64,000 nt of DNA, from positions 2,294,001-2,358,000 of the forward strand of contig NW_020825317.1 of the NCBI RefSeq assembly GCF_003286085.1, in the 5' to 3' direction. Positions 39,444-51,503 of this stretch are shown one piece after another. Under the pieces are notes generated by a model. It ran no database searches, was not told the DNA's origin, and worked only from the letters and a program-made list of their open reading frames with translations. Position 1 is the stretch's first letter. Each line of letters opens with the position of its first letter. The position numbers and the translations under genes were made by a program. This stretch comes from Drosophila persimilis. Taxonomy: Eukaryota > Arthropoda > Insecta > Diptera > Drosophilidae.

Positions 39444-40910
39444 TGCTCATCACCTCTACTCACTCAGTACGTATTCCACGCTTTCCAATTCCGGCCTCGT
39501 TGCTTTCGACACTTTTCAAGGTCGCCATTTCGACCATTTCATGGTCCAAATCTACTGCAATATTTTGTTGTTCCAGTAATTGTTTAATTTTTTGAATCTC
39601 CTATGATGAATTTTAATTTAGTAAATAGCTGGCTTTCTGCTATGTTGCATAAGTGATTATATAATAAGTCTATATTGTAAAATATTCGATTGATATATTG
39701 TAAAAGTTGTATAGTGTGTTGTTCTGAATCTAGTTCTTTAAAGATTTTATTTTGATAATTGTTTATGAAATTGCAGATCGTTTCTTGTTAATATTGTTAA
39801 TATGTGCGTAGCAGACTGGTTTGTCGAGGCGTCTTGCTGAAAATTTTGGTCGTCATTAATGTTGTGGAAGTTGGGCCGTGGCGGTTTCCCAGTGTTGCTA
39901 CGATTTTGGTGGTTTTGTGAATTTTGCCGGGTCTGTTGGTGATTCTGATTATGATTGGGTTGCTGCCTAAAGGGTTGTAAATGAGAGTTGGAAGAATTGT
40001 TGTTCCATCTATAATTGGAAACATTATTAGTCTGGTTGGAGTTCCTTTCTTATGGTCTAGTTCTATTTACATTGTTGTTGGTATTTTGTACCCTGTTCTC
40101 CCCCTGGTAATACAAGCTCTTTTCGGCTTGGCACCATTCGTATGCCTCCTCATAATAGCTGGGTTCCTGGTCCTAATCATGATTTTGAGAATGCATGAAG
40201 TTTTAAGAATGCATGAAGACATATTCCATCATAAGAGGTTTTCTTATCTGCCGCGCTTGTGCCTTCAAACTGATGGCCATTAGGGGGGAAAGGTTCAACA
40301 GTTGGCTTCTTAGCTTCTTAATTTCGAAGAAAAGTTTTCCCAATGGTAAGTTATTAGGTAGATTTTAAATGTTTAAATGTTGTCCCATTCTAGTCTAGTC
40401 GCAAGATTTCTTTGTGCCTGGTCTGCTCTCCCTATTCCATATACGGTGTCTAATCCGTTCCCCTAATAAGCATAATTATTTCCTCTACGCTTGTGATGAA
40501 CCTATCGAGAGTACCAGGGGTTCCGTCAAAAGTCGGTAGTTCCTACACGAAAGCCAGTATATCGGTTTGGTTAAGGGTCATGCTGATGGAAGTGTTGAAG
40601 TGTGAGTGTTGAAGTGTTGAGCCCACTGCAGCGCTGCTTCTTCTGGACGGGTTGAATACGTTTCCAGAGCCTGTCATTGTTACTGTCCGTAAGGGTTCTG
40701 CTTCTTCTCTAATTTCTGGTAAACTAGTGCTGCTTCTAAGGCCTAATCTGGACCTGGCTTTGCTCACTATGTTACTTTTATACATTTGCAAAAGAGATTA
40801 CTAGTTGTAAAATTTTAACTTTTCGTTATATAGTATTAGTTTAAAATAGGAAATGGGGAGCTAACTTATTTGTGAATATATATCTATAAAGTAATATAAA
40901 TATATACATT
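39444..40910 (-). mobile_element. Errantivirus-like remnant Z (gag and possible env piece)
   Basis: A gag N-terminal segment, 40791-40543 (LGLRSSTSLPEIREEAEPLR), reads on after a TAG through ELPTFDGTPGTLDRFI (about 40540-40490), the capsid start typical of ZAM/Idefix/Tirant-type gags. Asn/Gln-rich gag tail sequence lies at about 40025-39800. At about 39780-39600 minus codons (LLQYINRIFYNIDLLYNHL) resemble the middle of an errantivirus env, but weakly. Pol is missing. No LTR of its own is identified. The right part (40800-40910) is AT-rich flank. Confidence 0.5.
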
Positions 40911-40915
40911 TATAT

Positions 40916-41279
40916 AGTTAAATATCCGTAACTCGATTTTAAGTTTTTAAAAAAGACTTTTATTTTACAAACTCAATATCTTTATGTTATTAGATTTAAA
41001 TGAATTCCCCGACTTGACTGTGGGACTGCTTGTCTCAAACTTGTCTGGCTCTGATTGTGCCTCATGAGTGGCGTGATTCTAAAGAATCGATTTCTCGAGA
41101 GTTGATGAATCAATGGGGTCCATTGTTTATATTATGAGACTCTAGCTTGGAGTGTGGGAAGAATCAGTTATTGATTCTTGAGTGGTGTCCTGATACTTTG
41201 TGGATAGGGTGGATGAATTGGACATAAACATAATGTGTATGGGATGTGTTGAATTATTTATATGTCATTCACCCAACGT
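40916..41279 (-). repeat. 3' LTR of errantivirus Y
   Basis: Plus view AGTTAAATATCCGTAACTCG...ATATGTCATT, the same termini as element X's LTR (AGTTAAATATACGACACTCG...GATATGTCACT), but shorter by about 300 bp. Confidence 0.7.
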
Positions 41280-42560
41280 TTGTTATTAGCCTGTCCCTAG
41301 GCGATTACCCTCGGATATAGTGACGGGGTGTCAAGTGCGGTGGCTGAGGTTGGATCCTCTTCTGCTTCTATTATGGGGTTAATACATTTAACAGTTATTC
41401 TCTTAGGAGGTATCTTTAATTTAATGGCTATGAATATTAGTATGAAATGAAATTGGTAAACTTATTTGTAATAGATTCCTATATTTAGTTTGTTTCATGA
41501 TTATTTCTCTAGTTTCGACATACGACAGTGGTTTTTTTTTTTTGGTTATGTTGTTGTTAACATAAACATTTTGTTCAAAGTCTAACAGTGTGTTTGATAT
41601 TGTGAATTCGTTTAATTGGATTGTATAATGGTATTTCCTTCCGGTAGGAAGGGGGTTGTTTTTGGAAGGTTCTATGTGATTAGTATACTGGGTTCAATAA
41701 TGTTTATTTGAAAGTTTTACAAAGTTTTTGAATATGGACATTTAGTAGGAGTTTGCATTAAAAATCCTTTTATACAATTGTCATTGGTTTTCTCTTTAGT
41801 TTCCTTAACAAATACTTCTTCATTTTTTATGTAATACTTGTCGTATGTCATATCTGTTAGTATGTTGTTTAGTTCGTCCGGTTACGGAACGATTTTATAG
41901 ATTGGTACTTTTGTAATGTCTTTGGGAATGTTGGAAATTATTAGAATTTCGTTGGTATCAGGTTTCAGCCATGTGGAAGTTTTTATATTCAGTATTTTCT
42001 CAGAATTTATTTGTTCAGGTAGTCTTGTTTTAATAATTTTGGATTAAATATACCGAGCCTAGTTGCATACCTAGTTCTATATCTTCGACATATTCTGTGA
42101 AGTGTTGTAAATATCAAAATCTCTATTTGTTGGTTCCTGTCTTTTTCTTCCGCTATTTACTGCATCTTTTACCAAAATGGGTTCATTCATTTGAATACTG
42201 TGACTTGCTACATTTTCTATTTTCTGTTCCAAATCGTACTCATATTACTGATCTAGTGTTCCAAAGAGATATTTTTATGCTGTTCCTACTATATTGATTA
42301 GGCCTCTTTTATTTCTTTTGGTTATTTTTAGACCGTTAATTTCTCTTTTCAGTTTGTCTACTAGATATTTTATTTTATTTTATTTTATTATGTCCTCGAA
42401 TTTAGTGACTTGCAATAATCAATTTTGGTATAGTTCTTTGGTTTTAGTTACATTAACAGTTAGATAGATAATGGTATTCATAATTTATAGGTATATTAAT
42501 TGATCCAGTTTTGAATATCATATGTCCGTTTTGGGATTTTATTGGGTTTATTTCTATGAT
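41280..42560 (-). pseudogene. Errantivirus env remnant, element Y
   Basis: Decayed envelope-like gene. Minus-strand codons include a furin-type cleavage region (KRNKRGLINIVG, about 42330-42295) followed by KYLFGTLDQ, and further homology to X's env down to about 41790. Numerous stops and frameshifts; no open frame. Role in a live element would be membrane fusion. Confidence 0.65.
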
Positions 42561-43090
42561 TAGAACGCCATTACGACGGAAATTATGAGGAAGATGAGGA
42601 TTTTAATTGTGTTGAAGTTAGACGAAGTTAGGAACTGTTGGTTACCAATCATATAGAAATTCATGACGTATTTCTCTCTGATGTTCAATATTTCTGGTGT
42701 GGTTTCGAATGCCAACTTTGTATTTCTATGCTCTGTTTTGGCAATATTACAAGTAGGAAATTCGTTTATGATATTTTGAATTAATTTTTGATAATTCGGG
42801 TAATAGTATTTTCCCCTAAACCAATTGAATGTTTTCTCTATCCCAGGATGGAGTAAGCCTTTATGATTCTTTAAAATGGTTTCATTAAATTCAAAGTAAT
42901 TTTGAATATCTAGGAGTTTTGTACTTGATTTAATTGCTTTGGTTATATTATTTGAAATGATGATTTCCAAATAGGCTTTTTGGAGTGGAGGTAAATCTAT
43001 TTCGTTATGGAAGTATAATGCGCTCTTTTTGGTGCATAGATATTCCTTTATTATATCCTTCGCTAAGGTGTTAGTCATTTCCTTATACAT
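42560..43090 (-). pseudogene. Integrase N-terminal part, element Y
   Basis: Open for 176 codons. H2C2 zinc region: HPGIEKTFNW, then NEFPTCNIAKTEH, where the first Cys of the C-x2-C pair is Phe (X has NECTTCNVA). It ends in MIGNQQFLTSSNFN and hydrophobic codons, so the catalytic core is deleted. Confidence 0.75.
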
Positions 43091-43912
43091 AATCTTGATG
43101 ATTGGCTTGTGGAAATAGCGAATTGTTTCTACATTATCTTCATTGCCTTTTATTAACTCAATTTGACTATTGTAATAGTTAATTGGTCTTTCCGTGATAG
43201 CAATGTGATTAAGATTGTCTTCCTATGCGCTATGTACAATTGCACCGACGCTATTGGAAGCTTCTCCAAGGAGATTTTCATTAATCTTTACCCTTGATAA
43301 GGCATCAGCTAGTACATAATTTTCCCTGCCTGGTGGATAATTTATTTAAAAGTCAAACCCGTTCAGTTTTATTTTCCACCTTTGTAATTTCATATTAGGC
43401 TCCTTGAGGTTGTTGAACCAAATCAAGGGATTATGATCGCTTAGTATCTCGAATGTTCTACCGAATCGGTATGAACGGAAATACTTGGTTGCCCATTCGA
43501 TCGCTAATAATTCTATTTCAATGGCAGAGTAGTTTATTTCATGTTTATTTAGGGTTCTGCTAGCATAGCATATCGGCTTGTGTTCTTGTGACAAAACCAC
43601 TTCCAATGCTATGTTACTAGCGTCAGTTGTTACCGTGAACATTTTGCCAAAGTCTGGGAACGCAAGGATAGGGTCTGAGGTGATGAGTACTTTTAGCCTC
43701 TCAAATGCCTCTACGTACTTTTCTTCCTTATGGTCTATGATAGCTCCTTTCTTTAGTTTGAGTGTCATGGGCTTTGCTATGTTTGCAAAGTTGGGAATGA
43801 ATTTCCTGTAGAACCCGCACATACCTAAGAATGACTTTATTTGCTCTGTCGTTTCCGGTATTGGACATTTGACAATGGCAGCGATTTTTCCTGGATTTGG
43901 TATGTAGTGGCC
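43091..43912 (-). pseudogene. RT thumb and RNase H, element Y
   Basis: The open piece 43822-43346 ([52 protein letters not shown]) matches X's RNase H with substitutions, including Glu for Gly after DASNIAL and Ile for Lys in [10 protein letters not shown] stop at 43346 precedes the linker towards integrase. RT palm motifs are absent. Confidence 0.75.
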
Positions 43913-45268
43913 AGCTGTGACTCTAAAACTTCATCGAACAGCGTGAGCAGTATTGCCATCGCGTTTAACATTAACTCTTCTCTTTAAAAAACAAGATGTA
44001 AGATTAATTATAACAGAGCAGTAGGTATCTGTGTGGATCTGTGGGAGCTATGTTTTAAAGCTTTACTAGAAATCATACGATTAGTCCGTTAGTCGTGGAA
44101 GATATGTGTAAGCTTTGCTTAGCATCGTACGATTACTCCGTTTTCTAGGGAAGCAAGGTGTAAGCTTTGTCTAAAATCGTACGATTACCCCGTTGGTTGT
44201 GGAAGGTAAAGTTCCGATCGTAAGGGCTAATGCAAGTAATAGAACTTCTGGATAGATCATTGCTATAGTGAAGCTGTACGAATTCGGTGGTGTCTTTCTA
44301 TACAAATATCTATATCAAAGTGATTTGAAAATGTTGTCATCAGCAATCAAACACGTGCCAAGTAAATTGAAGTTCTGGTGGACTGCATTATTCCTTTTGG
44401 TTTAAGAAAGATTAAAGGTATTTGGATCTTACAATAGTGACACAGTTTTAACATTCTCCTATCATAGGGCTGGAAATCTTACTACATTCGGCATCCGGAC
44501 TAAACCAATTGACCCCTCCGATAATGAGATTGTCAAAGTCCATCGATTTCATAGTAGATCTGGGAAAGACCTCGGATTTCCCAGGAACCAGCATCTACAT
44601 ATATCTGCCATCGTCAACCAAATAAACCAACCAAGCAAGAATAATCCGAAGATATACTAAAGTGAAATCCGAAGTTATGTGGATGTGTACTTAAACTGAA
44701 GTACATTTTAGAGTAAGACGAGAAGAATGGTTTTCTTGCGATTTCGGAGAAACTAATATGCCGCACTCGTCACCCTTCTCGCTAATGAGTTAAGTGCACG
44801 GCTAAAGCTTTCGCATGTAGTTTCTTCGTAGTGTGTGGAGTGGTTCTCAAACTGTAAAAATATAACATTATTCTGCGGCGTATTAGTTTTGAGTCTCGTC
44901 ATGAGATTTTCTATTTATTAAAGATTAGGCTACGCGCTAACTATTTTTGTATTTTATAGATTTAAAAAGAAAAACAAATAATGCATATAATTACCCATAA
45001 TTAGAAATTAGCGCAAGTGAAAACCACATTTTTTTAAGATCAGCCGTTAAGTGGCAAATCGTTGTCGTACGGGTATGGAAATAAGAAAATTGGAGTTTCA
45101 TCCGAATTAGAAGTAAAGACCTGTATATTCATAATTTTTATCCCGTCCTCAGAATATGTTCCCACGTCGCCCCTTGAGCTCAACGGACACGTCGGATAAT
45201 TCGTATAAAGTATGAGTGAGTGACGAGCTTCCTTAAACGGAATTCTCGAGTATTTCCGAAATATATAT
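43913..45268. other. Unidentified 1.35-kb block between errantiviruses Y and X
   Basis: No ORF above 60 codons and no match I recognise. It contains a three-unit tandem repeat (44058-44215) and several CGTACGATTA motifs. It is bounded by Y's broken RT and by X's 3' LTR. It could be an LTR or UTR of another element, or simple heterochromatic filler. Confidence 0.5.
44058..44215. repeat. Three 52-bp tandem repeats
   Basis: Units begin AAGCTTT and contain ATC(A/G)TACGATTA(G/C)(T/C)CCGTT followed by a G/A-rich end (GGAAG). Units start at about 44058, 44111 and 44172, with about 25% divergence. Confidence 0.7.
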
Positions 45269-45931
45269 AGTTAAATATACGACACTCGAGTTTAAGTTTT
45301 AAAAAAGATTTATTTATTTACTTAAACTTAGCGTACAATTGTTAGTTAGTTTCCCCGACGATGACTAAGGTCAGATGTCTAAAACGGAATTAACTTGGGT
45401 GAATTCTCCGACGGTGTCGCGATTGACGTTTGTCTTGAACAGAACTGACTTGCCTTCTTAGGTGTAGACTATTTATATTATGATGCTCGGATTGGGATTC
45501 GGAGGCGTTGGCTTCGGCTTCGGTGATGGAGTACGTGACTCGATCGATGTGTGGAAAAGGCGGCTGTATGTGCCTCGATCGGTATGTGGGAAAGGCGGCT
45601 TTTGATGAAAGGCTTCCGCTGCGTATGATCGGTGTTGCATTACTTGGGGGTGGCTGAGAATTTGGCCTCCTTAGTTTCGTGCCTAATTCTGATTGGTGAG
45701 ATATAATGGCGTGGCTCTTGAGAATCGATTAGTAATTGATCTCTGGAGGGTGGCTTGATTCTAGTGCGGCTGGATATGCGGCATCTATTTTTTTATGTTC
45801 GACTCCTAGCTTAGGGTGTTTGTTTACATTGCCGGCTATCGGCTGAGGGTGTTGGATTGTTTATAGTATGTGGGTGCAGGGTAACAGACATAGATAAGGG
45901 TATGCGGAGCATGGACTATAGATATGTCACT
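45269..45931 (-). repeat. 3' LTR of errantivirus X (663 bp)
   Basis: Plus view AGTTAAATATACGACACTCGAG...GATATGTCACT, next to CCCCCATCG, the polypurine tract in reverse. The 45487-45610 stretch (GATTGGGATTCGGAGGCG...) recurs at 56848-56970 as the displaced outer half of the 5' LTR. Confidence 0.88.
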
Positions 45932-45999
45932 CCCCCATCGTTAGATTTAATCCTGTCCTCAGGCGATTATCCTTGGCTATAATTCAGGTGCATCTAAAA

Positions 46000-47436
46000 C
46001 TATGGGGACTCCCCGTCTTCGTCTAACGATGTTTCTATATGTGAGTCGGGTTTAGACTTATTGCTTTTACTTAGATTAAACAATTTGTAACTTAATCCTA
46101 TTATGATTATGACAAATAGCAGTATTGAGCTTACTTGTAATACATTATTTAATCGCGTATTTTCTATTACGATTTCTTTGTTTTACAAATAAGACAATGG
46201 TTTAATTTTTGTTACGTTATTGTTGATGTATATGCTTTATGCAAGTTCTGGTATTGAGTTAGATATTAAGAATTCATTTAATTGTACTTTTATTTCTTGC
46301 TTTAGGCAATCTTGGTTTAATATGGTTTTTGGTAATTTCCAAGATAACAATATATTGCGTCCTATGAAACTTATTTGAAAGTTTTGGAGTGCTTTGGTGT
46401 ATGGACATTTTGTTTCTACTTGTTTGACTATTCCTGAAATACATTCGTCATTTATTTTTCGTTTTGATTTTTTTTCGTATACCTCGTTTTCTAGAACGTA
46501 ATAATTGTTTTGCGTTAGGTTAGTGAGGATGTTATTATCTTCATCTGGATATGGAACAATTTTAAGTATAGGAATATTTCTGATCCCTCGTGGGATGTTG
46601 GAAATTAATAGTATTTCGTTAGTGTCTGATTTCAACCATGTAGATGTTTTGATATTTAATAATTACTCTGAATCGATGTGTTTCAGGTAATCCTGCCTCA
46701 ATAATTTTGGATTAAAGATACCTAATCTTGTTAGCTGCATGCCTAATTCAATATCCTCTATGTACTCAGTAAAATGTTGAAGGTTAAATATTAATATTTC
46801 TAGTTGCTTATTTCTGTCATTATCCTTGTTTAATTTATTGACAACTTCTATGCCGGAATTTACTGCTTGAATTACTAAGTTTAATTCGTTAGCTTGAACA
46901 CTGTGGCTAGCCAGATTGTCTAATTTCCCTTCTAATTCGACCTTATCAGCTTGATCTAACGTTCCAAATAGATATTTATATATTGTGCCTACTGCATTTA
47001 TAAGGCCTCTTTTGTTTCTTTTGGCTATTTTGATGCCGTTGAATTCACGTTGCAATTTCTCGACTAAATATTGAACTTGGATTTCGTTATTAAATTGGGT
47101 TGCCTGTTCTAGTAAACTCTGATATGTTTCATCTGTTCTTGTTATATTAATTGTTAGATAATGGTATTCATAATTAATGGGTATGTTAATGGTATTTGTT
47201 TTTAATATGAGATATCCATTCCTTGAGTTGATGGGATCTATCTCTATATTCTGTCCGGTAGACTGCAGGACGGTAAACATTAGTAAGATTATAATCTTAA
47301 TCACGTTGTAGCTCCGGATTCCCAGTACTCTCTTCGGGTACTCTGCAATTATCGTATTTACTTTTATTAGATTTTTTCTTTCTTTTGAATTTCGTTTTAT
47401 AGTGGGTGATTTTCCTCCCTCTATTTTTCTCTTCAA
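46000..47436 (-). pseudogene. env: Errantivirus env, X, three nonsense codons
   Basis: Envelope-like glycoprotein of an insect endogenous retrovirus, related to baculovirus F proteins by family knowledge. Visible: an N-terminal hydrophobic segment (VIKIIILLMFTVLQSTG), a furin-type site RNKR near residue 147 followed by a Gly/Leu-rich fusion-peptide-like stretch, then heptad-rich helices. A TAA at 46665-46663 ends the first 257 codons. The same frame resumes (ORF 46635-46237), meets two more TAAs, and then encodes a membrane span (SSILLFVIIIIGLSY) and short tail to 46000. It overlaps the end of integrase and would normally be expressed by splicing. Non-functional as it stands. Confidence 0.8.
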
Positions 47437-48084
47437 AATGCTTTTCGTCTACCTGCCTAATTTCCCCTGTTCTTTTGAAACTCCGAAACTCAGAAACTCC
47501 GTTTTTACTGGTAGTGATTTCGATTTTCACATTTTCCGCATTCAACCATGCTTGCAATGCTGCGCACATAAAGGCTGAATCTTTGTCGGCTTTAATTCCC
47601 TGTGGCTTGCCCATTTCGTTAAAGTCTTTTATGATGGCTCTCTTTGTTTCTAACGAGTCACGACTCTTAACTTCTACAAGGGTAGCGAATTTAGAATATA
47701 CATCGATGCATGATAGGAATTGTTGATTGCCTACCAAATAGAAATCCATGACATACTTTTCTCTGATTTTTTGATTTCAGGGGTGATTTCGAAGGTTAGT
47801 TTGGTGTTACGATGCTCTGTTTTAGCAACGTTGCACGTAGTACATTCATTGATGATATCTTGGATTAACTTTTGATAATCGGGGTAGTAGAATTTTCCTT
47901 TAAACCAATTAGTTGTCTTTTCGATACCTGGGTGAAGTAGCTCTTTATGATTCTTCAATATTTGTTCCTTGAATTCGGAGTAGTTCGGAATATCTATGAG
48001 TTTGGTACTGGATTTAATCAGTTTAGTCAAGTGATTGGGACTGATTATCTCCAGGAATGCCCTTTGGAACAGTGGGAAGTCTAT
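47297..48084 (-). pseudogene. Integrase of X with core deletion
   Basis: H2C2 region in 48030-47731 (HPGIEKTTNWFKG; NECTTCNVAKTEH). After a one-base shift near 47745 the core continues in 47749-47297 (SCIDVYSKFATLVEV with the first Asp; GIKADKDSAFMC with the second). Right after TTSKNGVS the sequence jumps to the C-terminal tail (KRTGEIRQVDEKHFEE, then a Lys/Arg-rich end). The catalytic Glu region is deleted, so the enzyme is dead even without the frameshift. Confidence 0.8.
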
Positions 48085-49500
48085 TTAATTATGGAAATAT
48101 AATGCACTCTTTTTGGTACACACATATTCCTTTATTATATCTTTTGCTAATGATTCTGTCATTTCAGTATATGTGATTTTTATCAGTATCTTGTGGAAAT
48201 AGTGGGATGTTTCTACCTTATCCTCATTAACTTTAATCAGTTCTATTTGCCTATTATAGTAATTGATTGGTCGCTCTGTAAGTGGAATATAATTTGTATT
48301 ATCTTCTTGCGCGCTATGGACCGTTGCACAATCACTATTAATGGTTTCCCCGAGTAGGTTTTCGTTAATCTTTACTCTTGATAGCGCATCGGCTACATGG
48401 TTCTCCTTTCCTGGCAAATATTTTATTTTGAAGTCAAATTCATTTAATTTGATCTTCCATCGTTGTAGCTTCATATTTGGTTCCTTGAGGTTATTCAACC
48501 AAATCAAGGGTTTGTGATCACTTAATATCTCAAACGTTCTACCAAACAGGTATGATCTGAAATACTTAGTTGCCCAAACTATAGCTAGTAATTCCTTTTC
48601 TCTTGCTGAATAATTGATTTCATGTTCGTTTAAGGTTCTACTTGCATAGCAAATTGGTTTGTGGTCTTGCGACAACACTGCTCCTAATGCAATGGTACTT
48701 GCATCGGTTGTTACCGTGAACATTTTGTTGAAATCTGGAAATGCGAGGATGGGGTCTGAGGTGATAAGTACTTTAAACTTTTCGAAGGCCTCGACGTATT
48801 TTTCCTCGGTTGGGTCTATGACTGCTCGTTTCTTTAATTTGAGTGTCATTGGTTTTGATATATTAGCGAAATTGGGAATGAATTTCCTATAAAATCCACA
48901 TAAACCTATGAATGATTTTATTTTTGTGGTTGTATTGGGTATTGGGAAGTTTATTATGGCGGATATTTTCTTTGGATTAGGAACTATGCCGTTAGTTGTT
49001 ACTACATGGCCTAGGAATTCCGTTTCTTTCTTCAGGAATTCACACTTAGCCATTTGAAGTTTGAGGTTTGCATCTCTCAACTTTCCAAAGACCCTTTTAA
49101 GAGACAACAAATGTTCTTCCAATGATGTGGAATAGATAATGATGTCGTCTAGATACACAAGGCAATCTTTGAAAATTAAATCTTCTAACATATTGTTCAT
49201 GCATCTTTGGAATGTGGCGGGGGCAGTGGTTAGCCCAAAAGGCATACGAGTGAACTCGTAATGACCATGCTTCGTGGAGAAAGCTGTTTTTGGGATCGAG
49301 CTAGGTTCCATGGGAATTTTATGGAATCCCTTAACTAAATCGATTGTTGTAAAATATTGGCACCTACCTAATTTATCTAGTATTTCGTCCATTCTGGGTG
49401 TAGCAAATTTGTCCTTGATTGTCACCTCGTTCAGACTTCTATAATCTACTACCATACGATATTTCTGCTTTCCTGAAGCATCTATTTTCTTTGGTATCAT
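48085..49500 (-). CDS. RT and RNase H of X, 471 open codons
   Basis: Copies RNA to DNA and degrades the RNA strand. [49 protein letters not shown] and catalytic [12 protein letters not shown] near residue 112. RNase [42 protein letters not shown], then NHVADALSR. No internal stop. It is part of pol, which is broken from the protease segment at about 49500-49532 (TAG) and from integrase at 48085. Confidence 0.88.
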   Translation of the reverse strand: MIPKKIDASGKQKYRMVVDYRSLNEVTIKDKFATPRMDEILDKLGRCQYFTTIDLVKGFHKIPMEPSSIPKTAFSTKHGHYEFTRMPFGLTTAPATFQRCMNNMLEDLIFKDCLVYLDDIIIYSTSLEEHLLSLKRVFGKLRDANLKLQMAKCEFLKKETEFLGHVVTTNGIVPNPKKISAIINFPIPNTTTKIKSFIGLCGFYRKFIPNFANISKPMTLKLKKRAVIDPTEEKYVEAFEKFKVLITSDPILAFPDFNKMFTVTTDASTIALGAVLSQDHKPICYASRTLNEHEINYSAREKELLAIVWATKYFRSYLFGRTFEILSDHKPLIWLNNLKEPNMKLQRWKIKLNEFDFKIKYLPGKENHVADALSRVKINENLLGETINSDCATVHSAQEDNTNYIPLTERPINYYNRQIELIKVNEDKVETSHYFHKILIKITYTEMTESLAKDIIKEYVCTKKSALYFHN

Positions 49501-49531
49501 AGCAATGGGTGCACAATAGGGGGAATTCGAC

Positions 49532-50235
49532 TTACGAATGATCTTTTATTTGTTGGGTCACTTCCTGATCGTGTATTTGAGCATACTTATATGGTCGACG
49601 ATAGACAGGATCTTCGTGATGGGTTTTAATTTCGTACTTTATAGTACTAGTGAAGGTCAAAATGTCACCTTTTTTATACTGCACGTCCTTAAATTCATAG
49701 AGAACTTTCTTTAATTTCTCCTTTTCTTCGACATTTAGATGTTCCAACCTTAGCTGGTTACATTCCCTTAATTCATTCTCTAATGCGGAAGCGAAGTATT
49801 GCTCTCCTTCAGGAGATGGGTCAAGGCACTTAGGTGTAGTTATATCTTCCTTTGAAGATGGCTTATCACCTTTGTGTGCGGTCTTGCCGTCGGCAATTGC
49901 TTCTCCACTTTGGATGATTGGGTATGACCTTTCCCCTAACGTTACCGTTTCGTTTCGGTAATCGATGGCGGCTTTGCTGGCCATCAAATATTCTCTGCGT
50001 AAGAGTATATCATAATTTTCAGAAAAATTATATATAAAACTTTTGTTTTGTCGGACAGTTTTTGGTTGCATTACGTGTAATGCTCTGAGTCAGACGGACG
50101 GGTCCATTGATGGTATGGACGGTGAGGTTGTCGCTATCGACTTTGGAATCTGTATAGTTTTCTTTTATTATATTTATTGACGATCCCGAGTCCGCGATAC
50201 CTCTTAATTTTTTATTATTTACGATTATTTCTATA
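49532..50235 (-). pseudogene. Protease and RT N-terminus of X
   Basis: The protease begins right after gag (RPYIEIIVNN, then active-site GIADSGSSINII at about 50195-50160). A one-base shift near 50070 leads into the open piece 50071-49532 (YDILLRREYLMASKAAI, the flap and second protease block, then EFKDVQYKKGDILTF, the start of RT, and DPVYRRPYKYAQ). A stop near 49532 separates it from the main RT frame. Confidence 0.78.
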
Positions 50236-51112
50236 TATGGTCTTCCTCGGTGTCTTCCGAGGCACTCTGCTGAAAATTTACATCCATTTTCATTTGTCCA
50301 CTTTGACTTTCCCTTGATCGTTTGATCGGCTGATTCGCTGCACTGCTACCTGCCTGAGTCTGATTGGTTTGATAGTTAGTGGAAATCTGTGCTCTGCCCT
50401 GGTTTAGGGAATTTCCAAATTCATTAAATAATCCTGTATTATTTGCGGCATTATTTCCTGAATTATTTCTATTCGATCCATGGTTACTTCTAGAAGTACT
50501 TGGGTTTTGATTGTTAGAATCATTACAACTATAACGAGGGTAATAAGTTCCAACATTTCTACGATTGTTATATACGTTCCTTGGGTTTTCGTAGATTCCT
50601 AACTCTTGAGCTGATTTTTCTAGATTAGCTATAGTATAAATGTCTTTCTTTGCTAAAATGATGAACAATTTATTGGGTAAAGCATCTTCTATTGTATGTC
50701 TGGTGGCATTTGCCAGAGCGTTTTTAAAGATTATTTTATTTTCTGGGCTAGTCTCCAGATTTAGTTTACTTATTATAACATTTGACTTAACTTCTAGTTC
50801 TTCTACAAACTTACGAATACTCCCATTAAATTTGGTGTCGTGTAGTTGTTGTAGCAGCGTCTCGTATGGAGTGTGATTATTGAATTTGCTGATTAATGCT
50901 GCCTTTAGATCAGTCCAGGTGTTATGTTGAAGGCTTTGTGACAAAAGTTGTGCTCGTCCGCACAGTTGACCCTCAGTGGCTCCGTACATGATGCTCTGTT
51001 GTCGGATGTCTTCTGTTGGGTACAATTCAGAGATGTATTCGATCCTGCTTATGAACGAGCTTAGACGTTCTTGGCATCCATCATATGGTGGAATTTGCCT
51101 GATTGACTTCAA
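50231..51112 (-). CDS. gag of X, 293 open codons
   Basis: Capsid precursor. IRQIPPYDGCQERLSSFI at the start is the conserved 17.6-type capsid motif. Following blocks (IMYGATEGQLCGRAQ; TWTDLKAALISKFNNHTPYE) fit the same group. The C-terminus is Asn/Gln/Ser-rich with basic KRSRESQ and no CCHC knuckle. Upstream, the frame is open for about 20 codons (LPIPLSEIHLNQAL) without an ATG, so the first Met may not be the real start. Intact as it stands. Confidence 0.8.
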   Translation of the reverse strand: MKSIRQIPPYDGCQERLSSFISRIEYISELYPTEDIRQQSIMYGATEGQLCGRAQLLSQSLQHNTWTDLKAALISKFNNHTPYETLLQQLHDTKFNGSIRKFVEELEVKSNVIISKLNLETSPENKIIFKNALANATRHTIEDALPNKLFIILAKKDIYTIANLEKSAQELGIYENPRNVYNNRRNVGTYYPRYSCNDSNNQNPSTSRSNHGSNRNNSGNNAANNTGLFNEFGNSLNQGRAQISTNYQTNQTQAGSSAANQPIKRSRESQSGQMKMDVNFQQSASEDTEEDHI

Positions 51113-51295
51113 GGCTTGGTTCAGGTGTATCTCTGATAGCGGTATGGGTAGTTTATTATACTTTTTTTTTCACTAATATCAATTGAGTTTGAATCGTGTG
51201 TAGATTCTTTGGCGGATCTCTTTAGTAATAGCGTTACTTTTTCTCTGATCACTGTAGGTTATTGATCGTGTTAAAAAAAAATTCACTTTTAACTG

Positions 51296-51503
51296 AAATC
51301 CTACCGACTGCGCCAGTTAAATATGCGACACTCGAGTTTAAGTTTTAAAAAAGATTTATTTATTTACTTAAACTTAGCGTACAATTGTTAGTTAGTTTCC
51401 CCGACGATGACTAAGGTCAGATGTCTTAAACGGAATTAACTTGGGTGAATTCTCCGACGGTGTCGCGATTGACGTTTGTCTTGAACAGAACTGAACTACC
51501 TAC
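51296..51503 (-). repeat. tRNA-Ser primer site and inner part of X's 5' LTR
   Basis: GGCGCAGTCGGTAGGATTT on minus (51296-51314) is the tRNA-Ser-type site used by 17.6/297. The LTR starts at 51315 and matches the 3' LTR for about 186 bp. It is then interrupted at 51503 by the mdg3-type element; matching sequence resumes at 56846. Confidence 0.85.

Larger units (their letters stand above)
40916..43912 (-). mobile_element. Errantivirus Y, decayed, with 3' LTR
   Basis: Minus order: RT/RNase H piece, integrase zinc region, env remnants, 3' LTR. Close relative of element X but far more decayed. It starts at about 43912 in RT thumb codons, where homology to X stops and unrelated sequence begins. 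Confidence 0.75.
45269..51503 (-). mobile_element. Errantivirus X (gag, pol, env), nearly complete
   Basis: Minus order: 5' LTR (inner part here, rest displaced to 56846 onwards), tRNA-Ser primer site, gag, protease-RT-RNase H-integrase, env, polypurine tract, 3' LTR. LTR termini AGTGACAT...TTTAACT, the tRNA-Ser primer and the env place it in the 17.6/297/Tom group of insect errantiviruses. The left flank ATAT is the likely 4-bp target. The two LTR stretches that can be compared (about 186 bp) differ at two positions, so insertion was fairly recent. Coding damage is limited to a few breaks noted below. Confidence 0.88.
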
